Positions 55,168 through 64,000 of a stretch of 64,000 bases of DNA are shown here, one piece after another; position 1 is the stretch's first letter; the number at the start of each line of letters is the position of its first letter. A model generated the notes under the pieces. The model worked only from the letters and a program-made list of their open reading frames with translations, ran no database searches and was not told the origin of the DNA. The stretch spans positions 24,275 through 88,274 of the forward strand of contig NZ_JABEQJ010000020.1 in the NCBI RefSeq assembly GCF_014174255.1, read 5' to 3'. The translations under genes were made by a program, and so were the position numbers. The DNA is from Gluconacetobacter sacchari. GTDB lineage: Bacteria > Pseudomonadota > Alphaproteobacteria > Acetobacterales > Acetobacteraceae.

Positions 55168-55629
55168 TCAGGCCACGCGGCCGCGGCGCTGCTCGTCCAC
55201 AACCACCCGGCCCGCCTGGAACAGGCGCTGCATCACCGGGATCGCCAGGTGCGGATCGCACACGCCGCACATGAAGATGTCGACAGCGGCGAAATTCCGC
55301 TCGGGCCACGTATGGATCGAAATGTGGCTCTCGGCCAGCACGACCACGCCCGACACGCCGCCATTGGGCGTGAAGTGATGGAAATGGCTGTGCAGGATTG
55401 TCGCTCCGGCAGTCACCGCCGCTTCGCACAGCGTACGGTCGATCTGTTCCGGATCATCCAGATTCCGGGCCTCCCAGAGGTCGACAAGAAGATGCGTTCC
55501 CGCAAACTTCATCCCGTCCCGCTCGACGAAATAATCCTTCCGATCCTCGTCGGACGAGGAAGGAGTTGAAGACATCTGGATATTGCTCGGGAGTTCCGAG
55601 ACCATCCCCAGCTGAGCAAGTGCGTTCAT
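55168..55629 (-). CDS. speD: S-adenosylmethionine decarboxylase proenzyme
   Basis: 153 residues from the ATG at 55629; a GTG one codon earlier is also possible. This is the prokaryotic class 1 enzyme with the self-cleavage site in VVLAESHISIHTWPE, where S101 becomes the pyruvoyl group. The conserved KFAGTHLLVDLW and DIFMCGVCDPHLAI are present. About 30 residues of low-complexity N-terminus precede the usual start of the domain. It supplies decarboxylated SAM for SpeE, encoded next. Confidence 0.94.
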   Translation of the reverse strand: MNALAQLGMVSELPSNIQMSSTPSSSDEDRKDYFVERDGMKFAGTHLLVDLWEARNLDDPEQIDRTLCEAAVTAGATILHSHFHHFTPNGGVSGVVVLAESHISIHTWPERNFAAVDIFMCGVCDPHLAIPVMQRLFQAGRVVVDEQRRGRVA

Positions 55630-55670
55630 CACGTACCCCCAAACCAGTAGACAGCCTGTTGGGCGGGATC

Positions 55671-55691
55671 GCCCCCTTGGGCCAAGGGGGC
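55671..55691 (-). promoter_or_regulatory. Strong hairpin in the speD leader
   Basis: GCCCCCTT and AAGGGGGC form an eight-pair GC-rich stem with a five-base loop, 42 bases before the speD start on the transcribed strand. TTGACA lies about 30 bases further upstream, but no -10 element is found at a standard distance. It could be an attenuator-like leader element or simply the end of the uvrA transcript. Confidence 0.35.
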
Positions 55692-55789
55692 CGCTGATAA
55701 GGCCTTCCCCCTGTCAACGCAAGCGTTTTTGCCCTCCGGGCCTGTTTTTTTTCAATCCTTTCACACAAGCTTCTTCCCCGGGACGCGTT

Positions 55790-58720
55790 TCAGCCTTTGG
55801 CACGCCGTTTCCGCCCCTTGCTCGACGCAGGCAGCAGCGGAGCCAGGAAGCGCCCGGTGTGGCTTTCGGCACAGGCCACGATGTCCTCGGGCGTCCCCTC
55901 GGCAACGATGCGACCGCCGCCATCGCCACCTTCCGGGCCCATGTCCAGCACCCAGTCCGCCGTCTTGATGACATCCAGATTATGCTCGATCACCAGCACC
56001 GTGTTTCCCTGATCCGCCAGGGCATGCAGCACGTCCAGCAACTTGCGTACATCCTCGGAATGCAGGCCCGTCGTCGGCTCATCCAGGATATACAGGGTGC
56101 GGCCGGTGGCGCGCCTGGCCAGTTCCTTGGACAGTTTCACGCGCTGCGCCTCGCCACCCGACAGCGTGGTCGCCTGCTGGCCCAGGGCCACATAGCCAAG
56201 CCCCACCTGCTGCAGGATGGCCAGCCGGTCGCGAATACGCGGCACGGCGGAAAAATACGGCAGCGCCTCGTCCACGGTCATCGCCAGCACATCGGCGATC
56301 GACTTGCCGCGAAACTTCACATCCAGCGTTTCGCGATTATAGCGCGCGCCCTTGCAGGTGTCGCAGGTCACGAACACGTCGGGCAGGAAATGCATCTCGA
56401 TCTTCAGCACCCCATCGCCCTGGCAGGCCTCGCACCGCCCGCCCTTGACGTTGAACGAGAACCGGCCGGGCTTGTAGCCACGCGCCTTGCTCTCCGGCAG
56501 TTCGGCGAACCAGTCGCGGATCGGCGCGAACAAGTCGGTATAGGTCGCGGGGTTGGATCGCGGCGTGCGCCCGATCGGCGACTGGTCGATGTCGATGATC
56601 TTGTCCAGCAGTTCCAACCCGGCGATCCGCCGGTACGGCGCCGGATTCTGACCTGATCCCATCAATTGCCGCGACAGCGCCTTGTATAGCGTATCGATCA
56701 CCAGCGTCGATTTGCCGCCACCCGACACCCCCGTCACGCAGGTAAAGGTGCCCAGCGGAAACCGCGCGGTGACATCATGCAGATTGTTGCCGCTGGCCCC
56801 TTCCAGCACCAGCATGCGCTTGGGGTCTATCTTCCGGCGCTTCGCCGGCACCGCGATCTGCTTGCGCCCCGAAAGATAATCGCCGGTCAGGCTCGCCGGA
56901 TTGGCCGCTACCTGCGCCGGCGTACCAATGGCCACCACATGGCCCCCATTGACGCCCGCCCCCGGCCCCATGTCGATCAGCCAGTCGGCGGAGCGGATCG
57001 CATCCTCGTCATGCTCCACGACGATCAGCGTATTTCCCAGCCGCTTCAGCCGCTGCAATGTCCCCAGCAGCCGTTCATTGTCACGCTGGTGCAGCCCGAT
57101 CGAGGGCTCGTCCAGCACATACAGCACGCCCGTCAGGCCCGACCCGATCTGGCTGGCCAGACGAATCCGCTGGCTTTCGCCCCCGGACAAGGTGGCCGAT
57201 CCCCGTGACAGCGTCAGGTAATCCAGCCCGACATCGTCCAGAAAGCGCAGCCGATCAAGAATCTCGCGCAGGATGCGGCGCGCGATCTCCGCGCGCTGCG
57301 GCGTCAGCGTCGCCTCCACGGTGCCGAACCATTCCAGCGCCCGCCGGATCGGCAGGTCCGAGGCCTGGGCGATGGTACGATCCGCCACCCGCACCGACAA
57401 TGCCTCGGGCCGCAGGCGCGCGCCATGGCAGACATGACAGGGCTTGTCGGACTGGTAGCGCGACAGTTCCTCGCGTACCCACACGCTGTCGCTTTCGGCC
57501 ATCCGGCGGCGCAGGTTGGCCACCACCCCCTCGAAACGCTTGGTCAGGCTGTAGCTCTTGCGCCCGTCGCGGTACTGGAAGGCCACCTCGTCCTCGCCGC
57601 CCTCCATGATCACCTCGCGCACACCCGCCGGCAGATCGCGCCACGGCGTGCTCATCTTGACCCCATAATGGGCAGCCAGGCTTTCCAGCGTCTGCTGGTA
57701 ATAGGGGCTCTGCGTGTTGCGCCACGGCGCGATGGCCCCCGCCGCCAGCGACAGCGATTCGTCCGGCACGATCAGGTGCGGGTCGAAGAAGGTCTCGGTC
57801 CCGATCCCGTCACAGGCCGGACAGGCCCCCTGCGGCGCGTTGAACGAAAACAGGCGGGGTTCGATCTCCTCCAGCGTGAAGCCACTGACCGGACAGGCAA
57901 ACCGTGAGGAAAACACGACATGCGGCGGCACCTCCGCCCCAGCGCGCCCTACCTCCTCGGCATAGACCAGCCCGTCCGACAGCCCCAGCGCGGTTTCGAA
58001 ACTGTCCGCCAACCGCGATTCCATCCCCGGCCGCACCACCACCCTGTCCACCACCGCCTCGACCGTATGGCGCAGCTTGCGGTTCAGGTCCGGCACATCG
58101 CCGATCTCGTACAGTTCTCCATCCACCTTCACGCGGGCAAAGCCCTTGCGCTGCAATTCCGCCAGTTCCTTGCGGCACTCTCCCTTGCGGTCGCGCACCA
58201 CGGGCGCCAGCAGCATCAGCCGGGTGCCTTCGGGCATCGCCATCACGCGATCGACCATCTGGCTCACGGTCTGCGCTTCGATCGGCAGGCCGGTAGCCGG
58301 CGAATAAGGCACCCCCGCCCGCGCCCACAGCAGACGCATATAGTCATGAATTTCGGTAATCGTACCGACAGTTGAGCGCGGATTTTTCGAGGTCGTCTTC
58401 TGCTCGATGGAAATCGCGGGCGACAGGCCCTCGATCGCATCGACATCGGGCTTGCCCATCAATTCCAGGAACTGCCGCGCATAGGCCGACAGGCTTTCGA
58501 CATAGCGCCGCTGCCCCTCGGCATAGATGGTGTCGAACGCCAGCGACGATTTGCCCGAACCCGACAGGCCCGTCACCACCGTCAGCGCATCACGCGGAAT
58601 CTCGACATCGACATTCTTCAGATTATGCGCCCGGGCGCCACGCACCCGGATCGCCTGCGCCCCGCGCATCGGGATCGATTCTGTCGGCTCGGCCGCGACC
58701 GGGCTGGATCGATTCGCCAT
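55790..58720 (-). CDS. uvrA: Excinuclease ABC subunit A
   Basis: 976 residues from [12 protein letters not shown] with GGAGA upstream; the open frame continues upstream but overlaps the SOS operator. Two ABC ATPase modules: the first Walker A is [13 protein letters not shown] and the second [16 protein letters not shown]. Zinc-finger cysteines lie in ACPACDGIG and [12 protein letters not shown]. Signatures [14 protein letters not shown] and [15 protein letters not shown] are seen. It recognises helix-distorting DNA damage and loads UvrB. It is divergent from ssb, with a LexA box between, so it is SOS-induced. Confidence 0.96.
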   Translation of the reverse strand: MANRSSPVAAEPTESIPMRGAQAIRVRGARAHNLKNVDVEIPRDALTVVTGLSGSGKSSLAFDTIYAEGQRRYVESLSAYARQFLELMGKPDVDAIEGLSPAISIEQKTTSKNPRSTVGTITEIHDYMRLLWARAGVPYSPATGLPIEAQTVSQMVDRVMAMPEGTRLMLLAPVVRDRKGECRKELAELQRKGFARVKVDGELYEIGDVPDLNRKLRHTVEAVVDRVVVRPGMESRLADSFETALGLSDGLVYAEEVGRAGAEVPPHVVFSSRFACPVSGFTLEEIEPRLFSFNAPQGACPACDGIGTETFFDPHLIVPDESLSLAAGAIAPWRNTQSPYYQQTLESLAAHYGVKMSTPWRDLPAGVREVIMEGGEDEVAFQYRDGRKSYSLTKRFEGVVANLRRRMAESDSVWVREELSRYQSDKPCHVCHGARLRPEALSVRVADRTIAQASDLPIRRALEWFGTVEATLTPQRAEIARRILREILDRLRFLDDVGLDYLTLSRGSATLSGGESQRIRLASQIGSGLTGVLYVLDEPSIGLHQRDNERLLGTLQRLKRLGNTLIVVEHDEDAIRSADWLIDMGPGAGVNGGHVVAIGTPAQVAANPASLTGDYLSGRKQIAVPAKRRKIDPKRMLVLEGASGNNLHDVTARFPLGTFTCVTGVSGGGKSTLVIDTLYKALSRQLMGSGQNPAPYRRIAGLELLDKIIDIDQSPIGRTPRSNPATYTDLFAPIRDWFAELPESKARGYKPGRFSFNVKGGRCEACQGDGVLKIEMHFLPDVFVTCDTCKGARYNRETLDVKFRGKSIADVLAMTVDEALPYFSAVPRIRDRLAILQQVGLGYVALGQQATTLSGGEAQRVKLSKELARRATGRTLYILDEPTTGLHSEDVRKLLDVLHALADQGNTVLVIEHNLDVIKTADWVLDMGPEGGDGGGRIVAEGTPEDIVACAESHTGRFLAPLLPASSKGRKRRAKG

Positions 58721-58764
58721 GAAGTCCGCTCTCCGTTCTGCTCCGGCGCGCGCCGGGCTGAGTC

Positions 58765-58779
58765 GTTCATACTCTGTTC
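58765..58779 (-). promoter_or_regulatory. LexA (SOS) box upstream of uvrA
   Basis: GTTC-ATACTCT-GTTC, an exact GTTC-N7-GTTC direct repeat, the LexA operator known from alphaproteobacteria. It lies 45 bases before the uvrA start. The rest of the 284-base uvrA-ssb interval shows no further gene. Confidence 0.8.
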
Positions 58780-59004
58780 TGCCGGGTTCCAGAGCCGCCG
58801 CCAAGATCCACTCGCCGGAAAATGCCACCTCGGCCCGCTCCCGAGCTACGGGGCGCCGTACATGCCGGTATCATCCGACGGCCATCTGGGTTAGGATAAC
58901 GACTGAGTCCCGTCCCCCCACCGCACCGGTCCGGGAGGACGGTTTTTTTGATGGGGCGGCGCCCGGATGCGCGGCCCCCGACCGGACAGCGGCAGGGCAG
59001 CACT

Positions 59005-59550
59005 ATGGCGGGTAGCGTCAACAAGGTCATCCTCGTGGGCAATCTGGGGAAAGACCCCGAAGTCAGGAACAGCCAGAACGGCGCGAAAATCGTGTCGCTG
59101 ACGCTGGCCACCAGCGACACCTGGAACGACAAGATGTCGGGCGAACGACGCGAGAAGACGGAGTGGCATCGCGTCGTGATTTTCAACGAGCGCATCGCCG
59201 ACGTGGCCGAGCGCTTCCTGCGCAAGGGCCGTAAGGTCTATCTGGAAGGATCGCTCCAGACCCGCAAATGGACCGACCAGTCCGGACAGGAACGCTACAC
59301 GACCGAAGTGGTCGTTGACCGCTTCCGCGGCGATCTGGTGCTGCTCGACAGCAATCGTGGCGGCGAATCCGGAGACGAGGGCGGCTACGGCGGCGGCGGA
59401 TATGCCTCCGCCGCCGCCCCCCGCCAGATCGGCGGCGCGCGCGGCAACACGGCGAGTGGTGGCCACGGCGCCCCCAGCGCGCCGGCCGGTGGCGGCTGGG
59501 ATGCCCCACATGGCGGCGGCAGCGACCTCGACGACGAGATTCCGTTCTAA
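59005..59550 (+). CDS. ssb: Single-stranded DNA-binding protein
   Basis: 181 residues from [20 protein letters not shown]. The OB fold covers about 1-110 ([35 protein letters not shown]). A Gly/Pro-rich flexible linker follows, and the acidic tail DDEIPF, which docks partner proteins, ends the chain. It protects single-stranded DNA in replication and repair. Divergent from uvrA, so the SOS box may influence it too. A terminator-like hairpin follows about 100 bases after the stop. Confidence 0.96.
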   Translation: MAGSVNKVILVGNLGKDPEVRNSQNGAKIVSLTLATSDTWNDKMSGERREKTEWHRVVIFNERIADVAERFLRKGRKVYLEGSLQTRKWTDQSGQERYTTEVVVDRFRGDLVLLDSNRGGESGDEGGYGGGGYASAAAPRQIGGARGNTASGGHGAPSAPAGGGWDAPHGGGSDLDDEIPF

Positions 59551-59559
59551 CTGTCCCGC

Positions 59560-59587
59560 CCGGGAAATTCTCATGAGAATTTCCCGG
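59560..59587. repeat. 28-bp perfect palindrome after ssb
   Basis: Arms CCGGGAAATTCTCA and TGAGAATTTCCCGG are exact reverse complements, and flanking CCCGC (59555-59559)/GCGGG (59592-59596) could extend the stem across a small bulge. It starts nine bases after the ssb stop. No T-run follows on either side in the right orientation, so it is not a classical terminator; a 3' stability element or protein-binding site is possible. Confidence 0.7.
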
Positions 59588-59647
59588 ATCAGCGGGCCAC
59601 AAAAAAATTGACCGGCCGGCGCCACGCCGGTGCGGCTTCTCCCCAGG

Positions 59648-59669
59648 GCCCCACCGGGGCGCGGTTTTT
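59648..59669 (+). terminator. Rho-independent terminator downstream of ssb
   Basis: Stem GCCCC/GGGGC with loop ACC followed four bases later by TTTTT. It ends the ssb transcript about 120 bases before gyrA. Confidence 0.5.
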
Positions 59670-59788
59670 CCCCGGCCGACACTCTATGCTAGGGTGGTCG
59701 CGTCCACCGGCGCCGGGCCCGGACCAGTTCCCGCCATGCGGCGTGCGCCGGCGCAAGAAGAGTATGGCACTGACATGACGGATATGCC

Positions 59789-62593
59789 TTGACCGAGATT
59801 CCCGACCCGCCGCAGCCGCCGGCCCCCTCCGACATCGTTCCGGTAACCGTCGAGGAGGAAATGCGCTCCTCCTACCTCGCCTATGCGATGTCGGTCATCG
59901 TCAGCCGCGCCCTGCCTGACGTGCGGGACGGGCTGAAGCCGGTCCATCGGCGCATTCTGTATTCAATGCGCGAAAGCGGGTTCACCCACGACAAGCCCTA
60001 TCGCAAATCGGCCCGCGCGGTCGGCGACGTAATGGGTAAATACCATCCCCACGGCGATTCCTCGATCTACGACGCCATGGTCCGCATGGCGCAGTCCTGG
60101 TCGATGCGCGTGAAGCTGATCGACGGCCAAGGCAATTTCGGCTCGGTCGACGGAGATTCCCCCGCCGCGATGCGCTATACCGAAGCGCGGCTGGCCAAGG
60201 CCTCGTCCTTCCTGCTGGACGATATCGACCGCGACACGGTCGATTTCCAGCCGAACTATGATGAAAGCGAGCAGGAACCCAAGATCCTGCCCGCAGCCTT
60301 CCCCAACCTGCTGATCAACGGCGCGTCGGGCATCGCGGTCGGCATGGCAACCAACATCCCGACCCATAATCCGGGCGAGATCATCGACGCCACACTGGCC
60401 CTGATCGCCCAGCCCGACCTGACGCTCGAAGAGCTGATGAAGATCGTCCCGGGGCCGGATTTCCCGACCGGCGGCATCATTCTGGGGCGCGCCGGCATCC
60501 GCAGCGCGTTCGAGACCGGGCGCGGCTCGGTGATCATCCGCGCCCGCGCCGAGATCGAGGACCTGAATCGCGACCGCCACGCGATCATCATCACCGAGAT
60601 TCCGTACCAGGTGAACAAATCGACCTTGCAGGAGCGCATCGCCGATCTGGTGCGCGCCAAACAGATCGAGGGCATTTCCGACATCCGCGACGAAAGCGAT
60701 CGGTCGGGCATGCGCATCGTCATCGAGATCAAGCGCGACGCCACGCCCGAAGTGGTCCTGAACCAGCTCTACCGCTTCACCCAGCTCCAGACCTCGTTCG
60801 GGGTCAACATGCTGGCGCTGGACAACGGCCAGCCCCGCCTGATGGGGCTGAAGGACGTGCTGGAAGCCTTCATCACCTTCCGCGAGGAAGTGATCCTGCG
60901 CCGGGCGCGCTACGACCTGATGAAGGCGCGCGACCGTGCCCACCTGCTGGTCGGGCTGGTGATCGCGGTTGCCAATATCGATGCCGTGATCGCGCTGATC
61001 CGCGCCGCCCCCGACGCCGCCAGCGCCCGCGAGGCGCTGATGACCACACCGTGGCCGGCCGCCGATGTCGAGCCGCTGCTGGCGCTGATCCTGGACGAAG
61101 GCAATGTCATCGTGGACGGCACGGTCCACCTGACCGAGGCCCAGGCCCGCGGTATCCTGGAGTTGCGCCTGCAACGCCTGACCGGGCTGGAGCGCGAGAA
61201 GATCCAGCAGGAACTGTCCGAGGTCGCGGAGAAGATCAACGAACTTCTGGCCATCATCGCCAGCCGCCCCCGCCGCATGGAAGTGATGCGCGAGGAACTG
61301 GTGGCGATCCGCGCCGAACTGGCCAGCCCACGCCTGACCGAAATCGTCGATTATGCCGGCGACCAGACGGACGAAAGCCTGATCGAACCCGGCCAGATGG
61401 TGGTGACGATCACGCGCGAAGGCTTCATTAAGCGCACGCCGCTGGAAGTCTTCCGCGCGCAGAATCGCGGCGGACGCGGTCGCACCGCCGCCGGCCGCCG
61501 TGGCGACGACATCGTCATCCGGTCGTTCAACGCCCACACCCATCAGTGGGTGCTGTTCTTCTCCTCGGGCGGCAAGGCCTATCGCGAAAAGGTCTGGCGC
61601 CTGCCCGAAGCCAGTCCCACCGCAAAGGGCCGGGCGCTGGTCAATCTGCTGCCCGATCTGGGCGGCGATTCGATCACCGCCGTCCTGCCCCTGCCGCAGG
61701 ACGAGACGCTGTGGGAGAACCTCCACCTGGTCTTCGCCACCGCCTCCGGCACGGTGCGCCGCAACCGACTAAGTGATTTCCGTAATATCCGCGCCTCGGG
61801 CCTGATCGCGATGAAGCTGGACGAAGGCGACCGGCTGATCGGGGTCGCGACCTGCCGCGAGGGGCAGGACGTATTCCTGGCCACCCGCAAAGCCCGCTGC
61901 ATCCGCTTCCAGATCACCGAGGACACACTGCGCGTCTTCGCCGGTCGCGACAGTTCAGGCGTACGCGGCATCCGCCTGGGTGAAGGTGACGAGGTCAACA
62001 GCCTGTGCGTCCTCAATCATGTCGAGGCGACGGTCGAGGAACGGGCGTCGTATCTACGCATGGCCAATGCCCGCCGCCGGGCGGAACTGGCGGCCAGCCA
62101 GGGCGGCGAGGACACCGAGGAGATCGCGACCGACATATCCGCCGAACCTTCCGACGACGAATCGCTCCCCACCGATTCGATGATCGACCCGGACCGGTTC
62201 GCCGAACTCGAACTGGCCGAGGAAATCCTGTTGACCGTCAGCAATGCGGGCTTCGGGCGTCGGTCCTCGGCTTATGATTACCGGGTATCCGGCCGTGGCG
62301 GCCAGGGCATCGCCAACATGACCTTCACGTCCGGCAAGCGCGGGAACGAAGTCGTGGCCACCCTGCCGGTCATCGGCGGAACCGACGTGATGCTGGTCAC
62401 CGATGCCGGCCGGCTGATCCGTGTGCCGATCGACCAGATCCGGGTCATGTCGCGGCAGGCCAGCGGCGTCACGCTGTTCCGGCTGGACGCGACCGAACAT
62501 GTCATCAGCGTCTTCCCCGTCATGGAGAGCGATGATGACGAAGGCGACGCCACGGCTGAAGACGCGCCCCCGCAGGAGAGCACCGATGGCTGA
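59789..62593 (+). CDS. gyrA: DNA gyrase subunit A
   Basis: 934 residues. The only start codon in frame before the conserved N-terminus is TTG at 59789, which gives [20 protein letters not shown]; a start at the first ATG would cut off conserved sequence. Catalytic tyrosine in [10 protein letters not shown] (Y130). The quinolone-target positions equivalent to S83 and D87 of E. coli are Ser91 and Asp95 ([10 protein letters not shown]), i.e. the susceptible form. The C-terminal beta-pinwheel has the GyrA-box-like QNRGGRGR instead of QRRGGKG. An acidic insert ([16 protein letters not shown]) explains the extra length. Eight-base overlap with coaD. Confidence 0.95.
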   Translation: MTEIPDPPQPPAPSDIVPVTVEEEMRSSYLAYAMSVIVSRALPDVRDGLKPVHRRILYSMRESGFTHDKPYRKSARAVGDVMGKYHPHGDSSIYDAMVRMAQSWSMRVKLIDGQGNFGSVDGDSPAAMRYTEARLAKASSFLLDDIDRDTVDFQPNYDESEQEPKILPAAFPNLLINGASGIAVGMATNIPTHNPGEIIDATLALIAQPDLTLEELMKIVPGPDFPTGGIILGRAGIRSAFETGRGSVIIRARAEIEDLNRDRHAIIITEIPYQVNKSTLQERIADLVRAKQIEGISDIRDESDRSGMRIVIEIKRDATPEVVLNQLYRFTQLQTSFGVNMLALDNGQPRLMGLKDVLEAFITFREEVILRRARYDLMKARDRAHLLVGLVIAVANIDAVIALIRAAPDAASAREALMTTPWPAADVEPLLALILDEGNVIVDGTVHLTEAQARGILELRLQRLTGLEREKIQQELSEVAEKINELLAIIASRPRRMEVMREELVAIRAELASPRLTEIVDYAGDQTDESLIEPGQMVVTITREGFIKRTPLEVFRAQNRGGRGRTAAGRRGDDIVIRSFNAHTHQWVLFFSSGGKAYREKVWRLPEASPTAKGRALVNLLPDLGGDSITAVLPLPQDETLWENLHLVFATASGTVRRNRLSDFRNIRASGLIAMKLDEGDRLIGVATCREGQDVFLATRKARCIRFQITEDTLRVFAGRDSSGVRGIRLGEGDEVNSLCVLNHVEATVEERASYLRMANARRRAELAASQGGEDTEEIATDISAEPSDDESLPTDSMIDPDRFAELELAEEILLTVSNAGFGRRSSAYDYRVSGRGGQGIANMTFTSGKRGNEVVATLPVIGGTDVMLVTDAGRLIRVPIDQIRVMSRQASGVTLFRLDATEHVISVFPVMESDDDEGDATAEDAPPQESTDG

Positions 62594-63095
62594 AACCGGG
62601 CCGCGCACCGGGTTCTATCCCGGCACGTTCGATCCGGTGACCACCGGTCACCTGGACATCGTCGAACGCGCGGCGCGGCTGGTCGACCGGCTGATCGTCG
62701 GGGTTGCGGAGAATTCCGGCAAGCAGCCATTGATGTCGCTGGACGAACGCATCATCTGCGTCACCGAGGAAACCCGGCCCATCGCCGAACGAACGGGCAG
62801 CCAGATTTCGGTCATCGGCTTCGGTAACCTGCTGGTCGAGGAAGCGCGCAGCCGTGGCGCGTCCGTGATCGTGCGCGGGCTGCGCGTGGTCACCGATTTC
62901 GATTACGAGGTCCAGATGTTCGGCATGAACCATCATCTGGCCCCGGATATCGAGACGGTGTTCCTGATGGCGACCGAACGCGGCCAATATATCTCTTCGC
63001 GGCTGGTGAAGGAGGTCGCCCGTCTGGGCGGCGACATCACCAGCTTCGTTCCCCCCTTCACCCGCCAGCGAATCATGGCGCGACTGGGGACATAA
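62586..63095 (+). CDS. coaD: Phosphopantetheine adenylyltransferase
   Basis: 169 residues. The nucleotidyltransferase motif [20 protein letters not shown] and the C-terminal [15 protein letters not shown] identify CoaD, which makes dephospho-CoA from ATP and 4'-phosphopantetheine. The ATG lies inside the last codons of gyrA (overlap of eight bases), indicating translational coupling. Length is normal for the family. Confidence 0.95.
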   Translation: MAETGPRTGFYPGTFDPVTTGHLDIVERAARLVDRLIVGVAENSGKQPLMSLDERIICVTEETRPIAERTGSQISVIGFGNLLVEEARSRGASVIVRGLRVVTDFDYEVQMFGMNHHLAPDIETVFLMATERGQYISSRLVKEVARLGGDITSFVPPFTRQRIMARLGT

Positions 63096-63152
63096 CGCGG
63101 GCCGCGCGGCATCCATGCCGTGCGCCACGCAAACAAGACTGGAATACGAACG

Positions 63153-63638
63153 ATGTCTGACACCGCACCGAAGGCCGACCTGGTCGACGTGGAACTGAAG
63201 ACCGGCCACGTGATCATCCAACTGCGCCCCGATCTGGCCCCCCTGGCCGCCGAGCGGATTCGCACGCTGGCCGCCGAAGGGTTCTACGACAACACTCCCT
63301 TCCACCGCGTTATCCACGGCTTCATGGCTCAGGGCGGCGACCCGACGGGCACCGGCACCAGCGGCAGCCATCTGCCCGACCTGAAGGCCGAGTTCAGCCG
63401 CACGGCGAAGTTCGAGCGCGGCACCGTCGGCATGGCCCGCACCATGAATCCCGACAGTGCGAACAGCCAGTTCTTCATCATGTTCGAGCCCTCGCCCCAC
63501 CTCGATGGCCAGTACACCATCGTCGGCCAGGTGATCGAAGGCATGGAGCATATCGATCAGGTCAAGCGCGGCGCGGGTCAGAGCGGCGTGGTGCAGGACC
63601 CCGACCGCATCATCTCCATGCGTCCGGTCGCGTCGTAG
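63153..63638 (+). CDS. Cytoplasmic peptidylprolyl isomerase (cyclophilin)
   Basis: 161 residues without signal peptide. Cyclophilin motifs FYDNTPFHRVIHGFMAQGGDP, ERGTVGMARTMNPDSANSQFF-like block and FFIMFEPSPHLDGQYTIVG are intact. It should catalyse proline cis-trans isomerisation in the cytoplasm. It lies 57 bases after coaD and probably belongs to the same transcript. No downstream gene follows before the tRNA. Confidence 0.94.
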   Translation: MSDTAPKADLVDVELKTGHVIIQLRPDLAPLAAERIRTLAAEGFYDNTPFHRVIHGFMAQGGDPTGTGTSGSHLPDLKAEFSRTAKFERGTVGMARTMNPDSANSQFFIMFEPSPHLDGQYTIVGQVIEGMEHIDQVKRGAGQSGVVQDPDRIISMRPVAS

Positions 63639-63727
63639 CCGACCAACCCTGTGCCGTCAGCCGCTTTGATGGTTGACTTGACCGCCTGAAGCCGGTACCC
63701 GGAGCCGCACCGCAAGGCGGTTCCGGT

Positions 63728-63766
63728 GAGCCGGTAGCTCAGTCGGTAGAGCATTCGACTTTTAAT
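63728..63766 (+). tRNA. tRNA-Lys(UUU), 5' part only, interrupted
   Basis: The sequence GAGCCGG-TA-GCTC-AGTCGGTA-GAGC-A-TTCGA-CTTTTAA is a correct acceptor strand, D-arm and anticodon stem-loop of tRNA-Lys with anticodon TTT (positions 61-63 of the last two lines, 63761-63763). After one more T, the next bases should be CGAA and a variable/T-arm, but the sequence continues AGCTCACAAGCCC and no T-arm or acceptor 3' strand follows in the remaining 230 bases. The gene is therefore interrupted here by an intron or an inserted element, or it is a truncated copy. Confidence 0.78.
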
Positions 63767-64000
63767 AGCTCACAAGCCCCCTTCCCCAGATGCAAAACGC
63801 GTCTAACCAGTTGATATAGCTGGCGGTTGTCCTTTTTCTGGACAGGCAGCACGTTTAACAAAGCCCTAGCCCGGAAATCTCACACGGGAAGGTGCATCGG
63901 GCTCTGAAATCGGCGAAAGTTCTTGTTGGAAAAGCAAAATCCGCGAGCGAGGCCAGAGACCCGATGCAGACAGAGTGTAGCGCAGGCCGGATGGCTTTTG
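63767..64000 (+). other. Structured sequence interrupting tRNA-Lys; possible group I intron (partial)
   Basis: No gene is visible. The sequence is rich in short stems: AGATGC/GCGTCT, TGTCC/GGACA, CCCG/CGGG. A long-range pairing also exists, TGCATCGGGCTCT (63893-63905) with AGAGACCCGATGCA (63957-63970). GAAATCGGCGAAAG and AATCCGCGAGCGAGG between these arms recall the P and Q core elements of group I introns such as that in Azoarcus tRNA-Ile, and CAGAGAC recalls element R. The internal guide sequence and element S were not found; the window may end before S. Confidence 0.35.

Noticed and set aside
55727..55750. GCCC-TCC-GGGC followed by eight T on the plus strand
   Set aside because: It is terminator-shaped, but no plus-strand gene ends there; the neighbours are all on the minus strand, so at most it stops antisense transcription.

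Overview
The window looks like chromosomal DNA from a high-GC alphaproteobacterium, most likely an acetic acid bacterium (Acetobacteraceae, Gluconacetobacter/Komagataeibacter-like). The signs are the high GC content, the core gene order (uvrA divergent from ssb, then gyrA-coaD-peptidylprolyl isomerase-tRNA-Lys), an alphaproteobacterial GTTC-N7-GTTC LexA box, NasS/NasT control of nitrate assimilation and a tandem glycine riboswitch before gcvTHP. The family assignment is inferred from gene content and protein style; no database was searched.

Layout. 0.1-6.8 kb: an amylo-alpha-1,6-glucosidase, a lipoprotein lytic transglycosylase with SPOR domain, an exported peroxiredoxin, a small secreted protein of unknown function, an NnrU-like membrane protein and an L,D-transpeptidase. 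7.0-17.9 kb (minus strand): a six-gene efflux operon made of a HlyD-type adaptor, a MacB/LolD-type ATPase, three large FtsX permeases and a TolC channel. Two tandem TGTCCG-N4-CGGACA operators lie upstream of it. 18.0-22.2 kb: a LysE exporter divergent from a LysR regulator, then an NtrC-like response regulator and NtrY-like histidine kinase that probably control the efflux operon. 22.4-33.5 kb: a visibly lower-GC accessory block with a TonB receptor-MFS-GH3 beta-glucosidase operon, an Lrp regulator, an aminotransferase, an IS5-family transposase remnant, an aldo/keto reductase operon and its GntR regulator.

33.6-45.1 kb: a compact nitrate assimilation operon. It encodes a NarK-type transporter, an outer-membrane porin, a NirB-NirD fusion nitrite reductase, a nitrate reductase fused to a CysJ-like flavoprotein, NasT (ANTAR antiterminator) and NasS (nitrate sensor). 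The leader has a near-consensus promoter followed by two stem-loops with hexaloops AATGAC and AAGGAC, as expected for an ANTAR target. Convergent to it, 45.2-47.9 kb holds a FecBCDE-type ABC importer whose upstream region has a ModE-like inverted repeat. This suggests molybdate uptake for the nitrate reductase (inference).

48.0-64.0 kb: a cupin, a 64-residue membrane protein, the gcvTHP operon under a tandem glycine riboswitch, a small monooxygenase-like protein, speD-speE for spermidine, uvrA with its SOS box, ssb, gyrA, coaD and a cyclophilin. The last feature is a tRNA-Lys(UUU) whose sequence leaves the tRNA fold right after the anticodon loop. Either an intron (possibly group I) or an integrated element interrupts it, and the window ends before this can be settled.
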